A stretch of 64,000 bases of DNA from Defluviitalea saccharophila (GCF_038396635.1 NZ_CP121687.1:1178001-1242000), one strand, 5' to 3'. Positions 9,562 through 18,683 are shown, counted from the first letter of the stretch. A program made the numbers and translations. Notes: generated by a model not told the origin, from the letters alone.

Positions 9562-9589
9562 AAAAAAGCAGCGACTTAATGCCACTGCC
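9562..9589 (-). terminator. Weak terminator or attenuator between scfA and scfB
   Basis: On the minus strand GCAGTGGC and GTCGCTGC pair (8 bp including two wobbles, ATTAA loop) and are followed directly by TTTTTT. It lies between the peptide gene and its maturase. Partial termination here would give more precursor peptide than enzyme. Confidence 0.6.
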
Positions 9590-9594
9590 AGGAA

Positions 9595-9735
9595 TTAATT
9601 GTTTTCGCAAGATTGATTTGCTACAGTACAAGATGTTTTACAAGCAGATTGACAAGATGTTTGGCATTCTCCACAGCCACCTTTTGCCATACTTTTCTTC
9701 AATGTAGCCGTATTTAATGTCTTAATATGTTTCAT
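9595..9735 (-). CDS. scfA: Six-cysteine peptide SCIFF
   Basis: This is a 46-residue ribosomally made peptide, MKHIKTLNTATLKK then a Cys-rich tail. Its six cysteines are at positions 21, 24, 28, 32, 36 and 43, which matches the family definition of six cysteines in forty-five residues. It is the substrate of the radical SAM maturase next to it. The region before residue 20 is the likely leader for enzyme recognition. A ribosome site (GGAGGC) precedes the ATG by about eight bases. Confidence 0.95.
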   Translation of the reverse strand: MKHIKTLNTATLKKSMAKGGCGECQTSCQSACKTSCTVANQSCENN

Positions 9736-9803
9736 ATTTATGCCTCCTTCGCCTTAATTCGCCTCATTATATCATACTTGAATTTAATTGAAAAGGGTAT
9801 TGG

Positions 9804-10229
9804 TTATTTTTTCACATTAATTCCTATCATGCCTCCTAACGTTCCCCCAGCTCCTGCCATAATTAGAAGAGTCGCTGTACTGCGGGTCATCATTAATTCT
9901 TTACCTACAGTACTGGAAACAGCAATTAAAATCACTGCATAAACAAGGCCCGCTGCAAGTCCCCAAAGCCATCCCTTGGATGGTGCTCCTTTAGCGGTGT
10001 CAAAGCCTGCTACTAAAACAGAAATGATCGTAGTAACTATTGCAATAGCGGGAATACTACTCTCAGGCAAAGATGTATAGGTGAGCAGTAATGCGGAACC
10101 AATAAAAAAGATTGCTGTAATCATATAAGCGATTATATTTGCCTTTAAAAGAGTAATGATTCTCCATTCACTTGTCTTGTTCATCGTTTGCACAGGCTTA
10201 GGCTTTGGCTTATGGTTGGCTTTTACCAT
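9804..10229 (-). CDS. TIGR04086-type small membrane protein near SCIFF
   Basis: This 141-residue protein has a short basic, proline-rich start (KANHKPKPKP) and four predicted membrane helices. The helices begin near LLKANIIAYMITAIFFIG and end at LIMAGAGGTLGGMIGI. The size, topology and position beside scfA match the TIGR04086 family of small clostridial membrane proteins. Its function is not known. It is 68 bases upstream of scfA on the same strand, so cotranscription is plausible. I am sure of the gene and fairly sure of the family. Confidence 0.8.
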   Translation of the reverse strand: MVKANHKPKPKPVQTMNKTSEWRIITLLKANIIAYMITAIFFIGSALLLTYTSLPESSIPAIAIVTTIISVLVAGFDTAKGAPSKGWLWGLAAGLVYAVILIAVSSTVGKELMMTRSTATLLIMAGAGGTLGGMIGINVKK

Positions 10230-10337
10230 CTTAGCACCCCTTCTTATTTATCCTATAATTCTTTTCTGTACTATTGTACGATTCTTAGTTATCATTTATG
10301 ATAGAAATAGATTGATTTTTGAAAGGTGGCTAGCAAA

Positions 10338-11186
10338 ATGCAGTATATTGATCTTCATGTCCATTCCAATGTATCTGACGGTACCTTATCTCCTAAAGAA
10401 CTTGTTCATTATGCAAAGCAAAAGGGTCTACGGGCTTTCGCATTAACGGACCATGATATCATAGATGGAATAGATGAAGCCGTCAATGAAGGCAGGGAAT
10501 GGGGTGTTGAAGTGATTCCCGGAATAGAATTTGCAGCGGAATATAAGGACCGGGAAATTCATATTCTAGGATTATTTATTGACTATAAAAATCCTCATTT
10601 TATTCAAAAATTAGATTGGATTCAAAATGCCAGGGTAAGAAGGAATGAAAAGATGCTGCAAAAATTAAATGACATTGGTATGGATATTACCTTGGAAGAT
10701 TTGCAGCAAAGAGCTGGAAAAGATTTAATCACAAGAGCCCATTTCGGAAAAGTCCTTTTTGAAAAAGGCTATACAAAAAATTTAGAAGATGCCTTTCGCC
10801 TCTATTTAAGTCCAGGAGGTCCCGGCTATGTTAAAAGAGATATCTTATCTCCCAAAGACTGCATTAAGCTGATCCATGAAGCAAATGGCTTAGCAATACT
10901 GGCGCATCCTACATTATACCATCTGCCCGATGATGAGTTGAATCATTTAGTACAGTCTTTACGGGAAGATGGTTTGGACGGAATTGAAGCAATTTATTCT
11001 CTTTATTCTAAAGAACAGGAAAATCAAATACGCTCCCTGGCACACCGATTTAATCTTCTCATAACCGGCGGCAGTGATTTTCATGGAACAAATAAGAAAA
11101 ATATAGATATGGGCGTAGGAAAAGGAAATCTTAAGATTCCTTATGACATTTTAGAGGAAATGAAAAAGAAAGTGAGACAAAAATAA
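10338..11186 (+). CDS. PHP-domain phosphoesterase
   Basis: This 282-residue protein has the PHP metal-binding motifs: IDLHVHSNVSDG at the start, FALTDHD, IPGIEF, AILAHPTL and ITGGSDFHG near the end. The family hydrolyses phosphoesters. Relatives act on 3',5'-bisphosphonucleotides (pAp) or 5'-phosphates of short RNA, and this is the likely activity here. The start is the ATG at 10338 after AAAGGTGG. An upstream in-frame GTG overlaps the ribosome site. It is divergent from the TIGR04086 gene and convergent with yajC. Confidence 0.88.
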   Translation: MQYIDLHVHSNVSDGTLSPKELVHYAKQKGLRAFALTDHDIIDGIDEAVNEGREWGVEVIPGIEFAAEYKDREIHILGLFIDYKNPHFIQKLDWIQNARVRRNEKMLQKLNDIGMDITLEDLQQRAGKDLITRAHFGKVLFEKGYTKNLEDAFRLYLSPGGPGYVKRDILSPKDCIKLIHEANGLAILAHPTLYHLPDDELNHLVQSLREDGLDGIEAIYSLYSKEQENQIRSLAHRFNLLITGGSDFHGTNKKNIDMGVGKGNLKIPYDILEEMKKKVRQK

Positions 11187-11215
11187 GAAAGTGCAGATTC
11201 TGCACTTTCTTATTT
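11181..11215. terminator. Bidirectional terminator between the PHP gene and yajC
   Basis: AAATAAGAAAGTGCA pairs with TGCACTTTCTTATTT around a short loop. The A and T flanks give T-runs in both directions. The left arm includes the stop codon of the PHP gene. Confidence 0.88.
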
Positions 11216-11225
11216 TATATAGGTA

Positions 11226-11615
11226 TTATTTACTTGCTGCTTCTTTTTTATCTTCTTTTTTAGTTTCTTCTTTTTCTTCTTTCTTAATTGCCATATCTGG
11301 TTCTTTGATCGCTGCTATATTATTTTTTTGAAGGGGTACTCTAACGCCCTTGTTTAAACCTAATTCTATGATACATATATCGTTAACCATATCTACTACT
11401 TTGCCGTAAAGTCCGCCGGTTGTTAAAACAGTATCTCCCACCTTAACATTGTTGAGCATTTCTTGAATCTCTTTTTCTTTCTTTCTCTGTGGTCGAATAA
11501 TTAATAACCACATAATTAGTGCCAATACTGCAAAATATAAAATCATACCCAATGCTGATCCAGTTTTTTGACCGGTTGTGGTGGCTGCATCTGCCAATAC
11601 AAATAAACTATTCAT
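11226..11615 (-). CDS. yajC: Preprotein translocase accessory subunit YajC
   Basis: YajC is a single-span membrane protein that associates with SecDF. The 129-residue product has one helix (about residues 22-42, LGMILYFAVLALIMWLLIIRP) followed by the family motif PQRKKEKEIQEMLNNVKVGDTVLTTGG. It ends in a Lys/Glu-rich tail. It starts two bases after the tgt stop codon, so tgt-yajC is one unit, in keeping with the queA-tgt-yajC-secDF order seen in many bacteria. Confidence 0.95.
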   Translation of the reverse strand: MNSLFVLADAATTTGQKTGSALGMILYFAVLALIMWLLIIRPQRKKEKEIQEMLNNVKVGDTVLTTGGLYGKVVDMVNDICIIELGLNKGVRVPLQKNNIAAIKEPDMAIKKEEKEETKKEDKKEAASK

Positions 11616-11617
11616 CC

Positions 11618-12754
11618 CTATTCCTCCTCTTTTTGTTTGAAACCATCTAATTTTTGCTTTTTATAAACGGCATAGTTTCCTTGATCCAATGCTTCTCTTA
11701 TTTCTTCCATCATTGTATTGAAAAAGTACAAATTATGAAGCACACAAAGACGCATTCCAAGCATTTCCTTTGCTTTTAAAAGATGCCGTATATAAGCCCT
11801 GCTATAGGTTGTACAAGTTGGACATCCACATCCTTCTTCAATAGGTCTCTCATCTAATTCATATTTTGCATTAAAAAGATTTAATTTTCCCCTATTGGTA
11901 TACACATGCCCATGACGACCATTTCTTGCCGGAAGCACACAGTCAAAAAAGTCAATACCTCTATCTACAGCTTCTAATATATTTTCCGGTGTACCCACAC
12001 CCATCAAATAGGTAGGTTTATTCTGTGGAAGATAGGGTACAACTTCTTCCAGTATGCGATACATTTCAGCATGAGTTTCTCCTACCGCCAATCCCCCTAC
12101 AGCATAACCATCCAAGTCCATTTCGGAAATGATTTTGGCATGCTCTATACGAATGTCTTCGTAGGTGCCTCCCTGGTTAATTCCAAAAAGCATTTGATTA
12201 GGATTAACCGTATCTTCCAATTGATTTAAACGGTTAAGCTCTGCCTTACATCTTTTAAGCCACCTGGTTGTACGTGCAACAGAATCTTCCATATATCCTC
12301 TTTCAGCAGGATACGGCGGACATTCGTCAAAGGCCATCGCTATAGTGGAACCTATATTAGACTGAATCTGCATACTTTCTTCCGGGCCCATAAAAATCTT
12401 TCTTCCGTCTATATGGGAAGAAAAATATACCCCTTCTTCTTTTATCTTTCTAAGAGATGTAAGAGAAAAAACCTGAAAGCCGCCGGAATCGGTAAGAATA
12501 GGTCTGTCCCATACCATGAATTTATGGAGCCCGCCTAATTTTTTAATCACTTTGTCCCCCGGACGAAGATGAAGATGATATGTATTAGAAAGAGCGACCT
12601 GGCATTTTACATCTTTTAAATCTTTAGTGGAAAGAGCACCCTTGATGGCTGCAACCGTCGCCACATTCATAAACACAGGCGTCTGTATGATCCCATGGGG
12701 GGTATGAAATTCTCCTCGCTTTGCCCTTCCTTCAGTTTTCAATAACTTATACAT
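11618..12754 (-). CDS. tgt: tRNA-guanine transglycosylase
   Basis: Tgt exchanges the wobble guanine of GUN-anticodon tRNAs for the queuosine precursor preQ1. Motifs seen are TDSGGFQVFSL, the catalytic region MGVGTPENILEAVDRGIDFFDCVLPARNGRHG with the nucleophilic Asp, and the zinc site CGCPTCTTYSRAYIRHL with a later His. I chose the ATG at 12754 (378 residues, MYKLLKTEG) because AAGGAAGAAG precedes it. An ATG seven codons upstream has no ribosome site. QueA, the next enzyme of the pathway, is encoded about 1.3 kb away. Confidence 0.96.
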   Translation of the reverse strand: MYKLLKTEGRAKRGEFHTPHGIIQTPVFMNVATVAAIKGALSTKDLKDVKCQVALSNTYHLHLRPGDKVIKKLGGLHKFMVWDRPILTDSGGFQVFSLTSLRKIKEEGVYFSSHIDGRKIFMGPEESMQIQSNIGSTIAMAFDECPPYPAERGYMEDSVARTTRWLKRCKAELNRLNQLEDTVNPNQMLFGINQGGTYEDIRIEHAKIISEMDLDGYAVGGLAVGETHAEMYRILEEVVPYLPQNKPTYLMGVGTPENILEAVDRGIDFFDCVLPARNGRHGHVYTNRGKLNLFNAKYELDERPIEEGCGCPTCTTYSRAYIRHLLKAKEMLGMRLCVLHNLYFFNTMMEEIREALDQGNYAVYKKQKLDGFKQKEEE

Positions 12755-12897
12755 GCGTTCTTCTTCCTTTGTCATATATTTATTCAGCGTACGCTATTAT
12801 TTCACAAAAAACAGTGTACCTTGAAAAACACTTTTTTGCAAGGGGTTGATAATAATAAAAGAAAAATACCTCCAAATAATAGGAACAGATAATGTAG

Positions 12898-12926
12898 TTG
12901 AAAAGAAACTAAAATGATGATACAAT
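12898..12926 (+). promoter_or_regulatory. Housekeeping sigma-A promoter for aroC
   Basis: TTGAAA, 17 bases, TACAAT. The predicted transcript starts about 28 bases before the aroC ATG, just ahead of the AAAGGAGG ribosome site. Confidence 0.75.
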
Positions 12927-12960
12927 TTTCTAAAATTTCATCCTTGAAAGGAGGGATCCC

Positions 12961-14061
12961 ATGGCAGGATCCATATTCGGAAAACATTTTCAAATATCTA
13001 CCTGGGGGGAATCCCATGGGAAAGCTCTCGGTGTTGTCATTGACGGCTGTCCTGCTGGCATTTCACTTTCCGAAGAAGATATTCAGAAGGATTTAGATAG
13101 ACGAAAACCCGGTCAATCGCCTTTTTCTACTCCCCGTAAAGAAAGCGATAAGGTAGAAATTCTCTCAGGAGTATTCGAAGGAAAAACAACAGGAACTCCT
13201 ATTTCCTTAATCGTATACAATACCAACCAAAGATCCTATGACTATTCAGAAATCGCAAAGTGCTACCGTCCCGGTCATGCAGATTTCACTTACGACGAAA
13301 AATACGGTTTTAGAGACTATCGCGGGGGAGGCCGTTCTTCCGGCCGTGAGACCACTGCAAGGGTTGCAGCTGGCGCAATCGCTAAAAAAATCCTTGCTGA
13401 ATTTGGTGTGGACATTATGGCTTATACCCTGTCCATTGGACCTGTTTCTATTGACGCTGCTAAATTTAAAAGGGAAGAAATATTTAATAACTTCCTGGCA
13501 ATGCCGGATCAAGAAGCGGCAGAAAAAGCAGCAGCTTATCTCCATGAAATAAAGGAAAAAGAAGACTCTGCCGGAGGAATCATCGAATGTGTCGTTACCG
13601 GTCTTCCCAGCGGCGTTGGAGAGCCTGTTTTTGAAAAATTAGACGCTATGCTTGGAAAAGCCATCTTTTCAATTGGTGCGGTAAAAGGTCTGGAATTTGG
13701 CAGTGGATTTAGTTCTGCCCAAAAAACAGGCTGGGAAAATAATGACTTTTTCCAATACGATGAAGAGGGCCACCTTACAAAATTAACAAATCATGCCGGC
13801 GGTATTGTAGGCGGTATCAGTGACGGTTTCCCGATTGTCTTTAGAGCTGCTGTTAAACCTACCTCTTCCATTCATAGGGTACAGAAAACTGTCAACAAGG
13901 AAGGACAAAATATCGAACTCCAGGTAGAAGGCCGCCATGACCCGATTATCGTTCCCAGAGCTGTAATTGTTGTAGAAGCCATGACAGCTCTTACTTTGGT
14001 AGACTATCTGTTTGAAAGAATTTTTTCCAGAATCGATTTAATTAAAAAAGCTCTTTTATAA
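12961..14061 (+). CDS. aroC: Chorismate synthase
   Basis: AroC converts 5-enolpyruvylshikimate 3-phosphate to chorismate, the last step of the shikimate pathway, using reduced FMN. The 366-residue length is normal. Motifs are WGESHGKALGVVIDGCP at the start, YRPGHADFTY, and GGGRSSGRETTARVAAGAIAKK. ATG follows AAAGGAGGGATCCC. It is alone, on the opposite strand to the flanking queuosine genes, with its own promoter and terminator. Other aromatic pathway genes are not present in the window. Confidence 0.97.
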   Translation: MAGSIFGKHFQISTWGESHGKALGVVIDGCPAGISLSEEDIQKDLDRRKPGQSPFSTPRKESDKVEILSGVFEGKTTGTPISLIVYNTNQRSYDYSEIAKCYRPGHADFTYDEKYGFRDYRGGGRSSGRETTARVAAGAIAKKILAEFGVDIMAYTLSIGPVSIDAAKFKREEIFNNFLAMPDQEAAEKAAAYLHEIKEKEDSAGGIIECVVTGLPSGVGEPVFEKLDAMLGKAIFSIGAVKGLEFGSGFSSAQKTGWENNDFFQYDEEGHLTKLTNHAGGIVGGISDGFPIVFRAAVKPTSSIHRVQKTVNKEGQNIELQVEGRHDPIIVPRAVIVVEAMTALTLVDYLFERIFSRIDLIKKALL

Positions 14062-14063
14062 AC

Positions 14064-14112
14064 AAAAGTGCCTGTTTATTCACATGAATGTGTATAAACA
14101 GGCGCCTTTTTA
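14064..14112. terminator. Bidirectional terminator between aroC and queA
   Basis: GCCTGTTTAT pairs with ATAAACAGGC, extended by inner CACAT/ATGTG pairs and outer A/T pairs, then CTTTTTATTTT. It lies between convergent genes and overlaps the queA stop. Confidence 0.88.
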
Positions 14113-15135
14113 TTTTATGAACATTGCATCTCCAAAACTAAAGAATCGATACTTCATATCTACAGCGGTTTTATAAGCGTTGAGTATAATTTCTCGGCTC
14201 GCCAGGGCAGATACCAACATGATTAATGTGGATTCCGGAAGATGGAAATTGGTGATCAGGGCATCAACAATTTTAAATTGATAGCCCGGATAAATGAAAA
14301 TATCCGTCCACGTACTTTTTGCCTGAACGACTCCGTTTTCATCTGTACAGGATTCCAGCGTTCTGCAGCTGGTTGTTCCTACAGCAATAATTCTACCTCC
14401 GTTTTGCTTGCATCGGTTGATTTTATCTGCTTCTTCTTGATCAATCCAGCAGTATTCGGAGTGCATTTTATGCTCCAATACATTCTCTACTTTTACTGGT
14501 CTAAAGGTTCCCAGTCCCACATGAAGGGTCACATTGGCGATCTCTATATTTTTCTCTTTAATTTCTTCCAAAAGTTCTTTGGTAAAATGAAGCCCTGCCG
14601 TAGGAGCAGCAGCCGAACCCTTATGCTTTGCATAGACGGTTTGATATCTTTCTTTGTCCTGTAGCTGGTGAGTAATATATGGAGGCAAAGGCATTTCCCC
14701 TAATGCATCCAATACCTGTTCAAATATACCTTCATAAATTAAGTGGACAATTCTCTTTCCATCATCAATGATTTCTTCTACTTCTGCTTTTAATTCTCCG
14801 TTTCCAAAAACGATGATGTCTCCGGGACGAGCCTTTTTCCCCGGCTTCACTAACGCTTCCCATCGGTCATTATCTTTTCTTGTTAATAAAAGTACCTCTA
14901 CCTTAGCCCCTGTATTTTCTCTGGCACCGATTAATCGCGCGGGAATAACCTTGGTATTGTTCAATACAAGGCAGTCTCCAGGGTTTAAATAGGATATAAT
15001 GTCTCTAAAATATTTATGTTCCATTTCTCCGGTATTTTTATCTAATACAAGAAGTCTTGAGGAACTTCTATCTTCTAATGGATCTTGAGCAATGAGTTCT
15101 TCCGGTAAATCATAATAAAAATCATGCAAATTCAT
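14110..15135 (-). CDS. queA: S-adenosylmethionine:tRNA ribosyltransferase-isomerase
   Basis: QueA transfers the ribosyl part of SAM to preQ1 in tRNA, forming epoxyqueuosine. Motifs include [21 protein letters not shown] near the start, [24 protein letters not shown], and [17 protein letters not shown] placed the start at the ATG at 15135 (341 residues, the usual size), which has GGAGAACGATT ahead of it. Together with tgt it gives the tRNA queuosine branch. The early preQ1 synthesis genes are not in the window, so the cell may make preQ1 elsewhere or take it up. Confidence 0.96.
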   Translation of the reverse strand: MNLHDFYYDLPEELIAQDPLEDRSSSRLLVLDKNTGEMEHKYFRDIISYLNPGDCLVLNNTKVIPARLIGARENTGAKVEVLLLTRKDNDRWEALVKPGKKARPGDIIVFGNGELKAEVEEIIDDGKRIVHLIYEGIFEQVLDALGEMPLPPYITHQLQDKERYQTVYAKHKGSAAAPTAGLHFTKELLEEIKEKNIEIANVTLHVGLGTFRPVKVENVLEHKMHSEYCWIDQEEADKINRCKQNGGRIIAVGTTSCRTLESCTDENGVVQAKSTWTDIFIYPGYQFKIVDALITNFHLPESTLIMLVSALASREIILNAYKTAVDMKYRFFSFGDAMFIK

Positions 15136-15257
15136 AATCGTTCTCCATTCCAATCATTTATAAAGTGTATGTAATATTTTCACCTAATTATAAAGAAATT
15201 TTTCTTGCATTTCAATAAGAAAGCGTTTCGCTAAGGATTTTCTATGTAATTAAAAAC

Positions 15258-15291
15258 GGTGTCTGTTCATTTTCTTATACAAACAGACACC
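15258..15291 (-). terminator. Terminator of the 48-codon gene
   Basis: GGTGTCTGTT pairs with AACAGACACC. The minus strand continues with GTTTTTAATT. It begins a few bases after the stop codon at 15298. Confidence 0.8.
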
Positions 15292-15297
15292 TCCACT

Positions 15298-15444
15298 TTA
15301 CCTGCTTTTTTCATGCTTGCTTTCATGGACACCAATTTTTTGACCGTCAATAATACCTGCATCGGCATTACCCTTTGGGTCCATTTTTCTTAATTCAGGA
15401 TTACTCTTTTCTCTGTCCTTCACCCTATTTTTGTTATTGTCCAT
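15298..15444 (-). CDS. Small hydrophilic protein of unknown function (48 residues)
   Basis: This short frame begins MDNNKNRVKDREKSNPELRK, continues through a DPKGNADAGIIDG segment and ends in HESKHEKSR. It has an excellent ribosome site (AAAGGAGCTATAGAC before ATG) and its own terminator, so I believe it is expressed. It is strongly charged, with no membrane helix, signal peptide or cysteine. I do not recognise a family. The compact charged composition would suit a small spore or nucleic-acid-associated protein, but that is a guess. Confidence 0.7.
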   Translation of the reverse strand: MDNNKNRVKDREKSNPELRKMDPKGNADAGIIDGQKIGVHESKHEKSR

Positions 15445-15510
15445 GTCTATAGCTCCTTTAATAGTTTCTTGCAATAATAGTATTGATACAAAGTCTAAAA
15501 AATATTCAAA

Positions 15511-15545
15511 GGCTCCATATTCTGAATACCTCAGAATATGGAGCC
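15511..15545 (-). terminator. Terminator of the stalk-domain gene
   Basis: A perfect 15-bp stem (GGCTCCATATTCTGA and its complement) with a five-base loop. The minus strand continues with TTTGAATATTTTTT. Confidence 0.85.
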
Positions 15546-15584
15546 TTGTTTTATTATTTTATCTTTTATTATTTTGTTACTTTG

Positions 15585-17258
15585 TTATTTTATGATTTGA
15601 AATGCATTATTGTCTAAAATAGACTCTACTTCTTCATAACCTGTTAAAAACGAAAAATTATAACGGGCAGGAAGGGCGAAAACGTATTTTTCATTACGAC
15701 CAAGTTCTTTTGGCAGAATTGGCGCTGCCCCAACGCTGAATTTTTCTTTCTGCAGGGAATTCCATTGATCCAAAGTAAATATCATAATAGGAATGTCCTG
15801 TCTTGGGGTTTTGTCAGTCCATTGAGGATGTCTTATGCTAAGAACAGGACCTTCCTCGACTTTCTTTCCTGCTTTAGAACCTTTTAAGGAAAGACCTTCC
15901 CATCTATCGGTAACTATCTTATATCCTTCCCAAGTATCCGGAAATGAGAAGCTAAAGCCATATTGGGTATTTTTATAGATGATAGAGTCTGCTTCATTAT
16001 ATTTTTCAAGGGTAACTTCATCTATCAACCAAGTATTACTTATATTTTTTACGATCAAAGTAATCGGCTGTTTTGAAGTAAAGCCTCCACTTAACTTATC
16101 CATGGATGTTACTTCAAGGATTTCTCCTTTTACTTCGTAGCTGTCATTTGATAATTTTTCTACGCTTAAGATTTCTATACAATCCGGATATGGACTGGAG
16201 GTTAATCTTCCCGGAGCACTCTCTATATCCTTCTGCCATTTTGTTAAAAGTGAAGAAGATACAAAAGGCTTATAGTTTTCTTCCATGCTTTTTTTAACCA
16301 CATCTTCCGGAGCTAAAAGCGAAACCATTTGAAGTTTGCTGCCAAACTCTAAAACCAAATCTTGAACTACTTTTTTATCGCTTTCATCGTTATCCTGTTT
16401 TACGCTGGACAAATCTCCCTGAACCTTTTCTATATTGCCCTTATGGAATCTAACGATAGCATTTGGATATGTCAAAGCTTGCGTTACCATGACATCTCTT
16501 CCTGGAGCATGCAGTGTAGCATGAACATATGCCGTTCCAGGCGTTACTTCTGTAATACTGTCTACTGTAATGCTATATCCTCCGGTTGGTTTTTCTCCGG
16601 CTGCAATCAGCACATACTGCCACTGTTTGTCGGATATGAAATGAAAACCTTCTTTATCATAATTGTTTTGATACCACTTCTCCAAAACTGCATTGTCTTC
16701 CAAGTCTTCTCTTTCTACTGCTTCAAATTTTATTGATTTCTCAACATGAATAATATCCTCTTTTTTATTCATATGAATAATCATTGCTCTTAAATTTTTA
16801 TTCCATTCTACTTTAGCACCTAGAGTTTGAGCCACGAATCTTCCGGGTATAAAGGTTCGGTTCTTAGACATCTTTGCCGGAGTATCCAGTTTTAACATTT
16901 CTTCCTTCTGAATTCCATTGATGTTTCTTATGACTTTAACCGTATCTTTTCCAACTATCAGCTCGATCCTGATATCCTCTGCAGAAATTACAACCAATTT
17001 TTGTTCCGGATGCCATTCCACCTTGGCACCTAGTTTTTCCAGTACACCTCTTAAAGGTATTAAGGTACTGTTATTTTCTATAAAAGGTTCTACATCTGTT
17101 TGGAGCCATTGATCATTGACTTGAATACCTATACCCTTAGAAGGTTTCATGACTTTATCCATCAAACTATCTTTCGGCATAGCCATTACTGCTCCAGATG
17201 AAATCAGAGCACAGCATATTCCTAATGCAATAGATTTTTTTAAACTTAATCTTCTCAT
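15585..17258 (-). CDS. Exported protein with copper-amine-oxidase-like N-terminal (stalk) domain
   Basis: This 557-residue protein has a signal peptide (KKSIALGICCALISSGAVMAMP). A domain of the copper amine oxidase N-terminal type follows at about residues 45-165 (LIPLRGVLEKLGAKVEWHPEQK, then NRTFIPGRFVAQTLGAKVEWN). Such domains are cell-surface modules in Clostridia and do not imply oxidase activity. The rest includes a middle region with NTF2-like features (DKEGFHFISDKQWQYVLIAAG) and a C-terminal domain beginning YGFSFSFPDTWEGYK, seen in other secreted Firmicutes proteins. Its function is unknown. It is likely monocistronic. Confidence 0.8.
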   Translation of the reverse strand: MRRLSLKKSIALGICCALISSGAVMAMPKDSLMDKVMKPSKGIGIQVNDQWLQTDVEPFIENNSTLIPLRGVLEKLGAKVEWHPEQKLVVISAEDIRIELIVGKDTVKVIRNINGIQKEEMLKLDTPAKMSKNRTFIPGRFVAQTLGAKVEWNKNLRAMIIHMNKKEDIIHVEKSIKFEAVEREDLEDNAVLEKWYQNNYDKEGFHFISDKQWQYVLIAAGEKPTGGYSITVDSITEVTPGTAYVHATLHAPGRDVMVTQALTYPNAIVRFHKGNIEKVQGDLSSVKQDNDESDKKVVQDLVLEFGSKLQMVSLLAPEDVVKKSMEENYKPFVSSSLLTKWQKDIESAPGRLTSSPYPDCIEILSVEKLSNDSYEVKGEILEVTSMDKLSGGFTSKQPITLIVKNISNTWLIDEVTLEKYNEADSIIYKNTQYGFSFSFPDTWEGYKIVTDRWEGLSLKGSKAGKKVEEGPVLSIRHPQWTDKTPRQDIPIMIFTLDQWNSLQKEKFSVGAAPILPKELGRNEKYVFALPARYNFSFLTGYEEVESILDNNAFQIIK

Positions 17259-17351
17259 TGCACATTTCTCCTTTTAAAATTTATTTGCTTATTACTAATA
17301 TGTAAAATTCATCTTCAAATTATTAGACGAAACAAATCCGTAAAAGTTCCA

Positions 17352-18293
17352 TCATTCATTCAATTTTTTGGGAAGATTAATTGCAATAATCCCCACCGTT
17401 ACCATCAATAGTCCCAAAAAGAGCTGAATGGTAAGCATTTCTCCCGGGATAAATAATGCAGAAAGCAAGCTTCCTGAAACAGGGATCATAAACTGGTATA
17501 TCGTTACCTCCCCAGCCTTATTATATTTTAACAACGCATACCAAAGAGCAAATGCCACTGCCGATAAAAAAGCAGAATAGAGAAATAAAATCCATGCTTT
17601 AGGAGTAAATGTCATGAAATTGATAGAGGATTGATTCATTCCAAATAAGAGCATTACTGTTGCTCCCAATAACATCTGCCATGCTGTTACCAAGAAAGGA
17701 TGGATATCTTTTGACAGCCTCTTAGCTATAAATGTACCCCATGCACTGACGATACCGGATAAAATCATGAATCCTTCTCCCATAAACGAAAAGGATAAGG
17801 AAAAACTATCCCCTCCTTCTTTTCCTAAGTTCGCTAGGATGATTCCGCCAAAGCCTAGAATTAATCCGAGCATTTTATTCGTATCTATTTTATCATCCGT
17901 ATAGATAAAATGCGCAAAAAGCACTACAAAAAAAGTGCTTATAGAAGACAGGACAGAACCCTTCATCCCTGAAGTATAGGCAAGTCCATTATAAAAAAAG
18001 AAATACTGCAATGCTGTTTGCAGCATTCCCAGAATAAAAAGTTCTAATAAAACCTTTTTGTTGACCTTAATAGGAATTTTGATAACCCACTTTATAAGCA
18101 GAAATAAGAAAATTGCCGCCACAAAAAATCTCATTCCAGCAAATATTACTTTTCCATAAAGATCATCTGCTCTAAGTCCGATTTCTTCATAGCTCACTTT
18201 AAGCACAGGAAATGCGCTTCCCCATAAAATCGAACAAAATATTGAAATTGCAATTACAGAATACCTGTTTGTAAGAAATCTTTTACTATCCAT
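17352..18293 (-). CDS. EamA/DMT-family transporter
   Basis: This 313-residue protein has about ten membrane helices in two repeats of the EamA type (first repeat LWGSAFPVLKVSYEEIG, second near GFMILSGIVSAWGTFIAKRLS). The DMT superfamily exports metabolites such as amino acids. The substrate cannot be predicted here. The closing segment (TVGIIAINLPKKLNE) is typical. It has no obvious operon partner. Confidence 0.88.
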   Translation of the reverse strand: MDSKRFLTNRYSVIAISIFCSILWGSAFPVLKVSYEEIGLRADDLYGKVIFAGMRFFVAAIFLFLLIKWVIKIPIKVNKKVLLELFILGMLQTALQYFFFYNGLAYTSGMKGSVLSSISTFFVVLFAHFIYTDDKIDTNKMLGLILGFGGIILANLGKEGGDSFSLSFSFMGEGFMILSGIVSAWGTFIAKRLSKDIHPFLVTAWQMLLGATVMLLFGMNQSSINFMTFTPKAWILFLYSAFLSAVAFALWYALLKYNKAGEVTIYQFMIPVSGSLLSALFIPGEMLTIQLFLGLLMVTVGIIAINLPKKLNE

Positions 18294-18479
18294 AATGTTG
18301 TATATCCCTTCCTAAAAAACTTATGCCTACAGATTATAATTTTCATATCCTTTCAGATACCATTTGTAGTATAGCATAGAAATAGATTTTATATAAAACC
18401 TAAAAATATTGGACTGTATTTTCTTCTCAATAATACAAATACTAATTTATGTTCATTCAAAACTGAAAGGAGTTATGAT

Positions 18480-18683
18480 ATGAATAGAGTACATTATCAA
18501 GTAAATGGTATGCAGAATGAAAACTATAAGAATCAAATCAAAAATGCATTGGATAAAATCGAAGGGGTACAAATGGTCAATGTGGATTTAGTGAGGGGCT
18601 CTGTAGAAGTAGGTTATAATGAGCCTGCTGATGAAAATGAAATTAAAGAATGTATCGAAAAAACCGGATGTACAATCGAATGA
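18480..18683 (+). CDS. HMA-like small protein lacking the metal-binding cysteines
   Basis: This 67-residue protein has the pattern of a heavy-metal-associated ferredoxin-like domain: YQVNGMQNENYKNQIKNAL, then IEGVQMVNVDLVRGSVEVGY, then EIKECIEKTGC. In copper chaperones the GMxCxxC loop binds metal. Here the loop reads GMQNENY, with no cysteine, so copper binding by the normal site is not possible. It has a strong ribosome site, AAAGGAG. The structured repeat copy begins four bases after its stop codon and may form its 3' end. Confidence 0.75.
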   Translation: MNRVHYQVNGMQNENYKNQIKNALDKIEGVQMVNVDLVRGSVEVGYNEPADENEIKECIEKTGCTIE

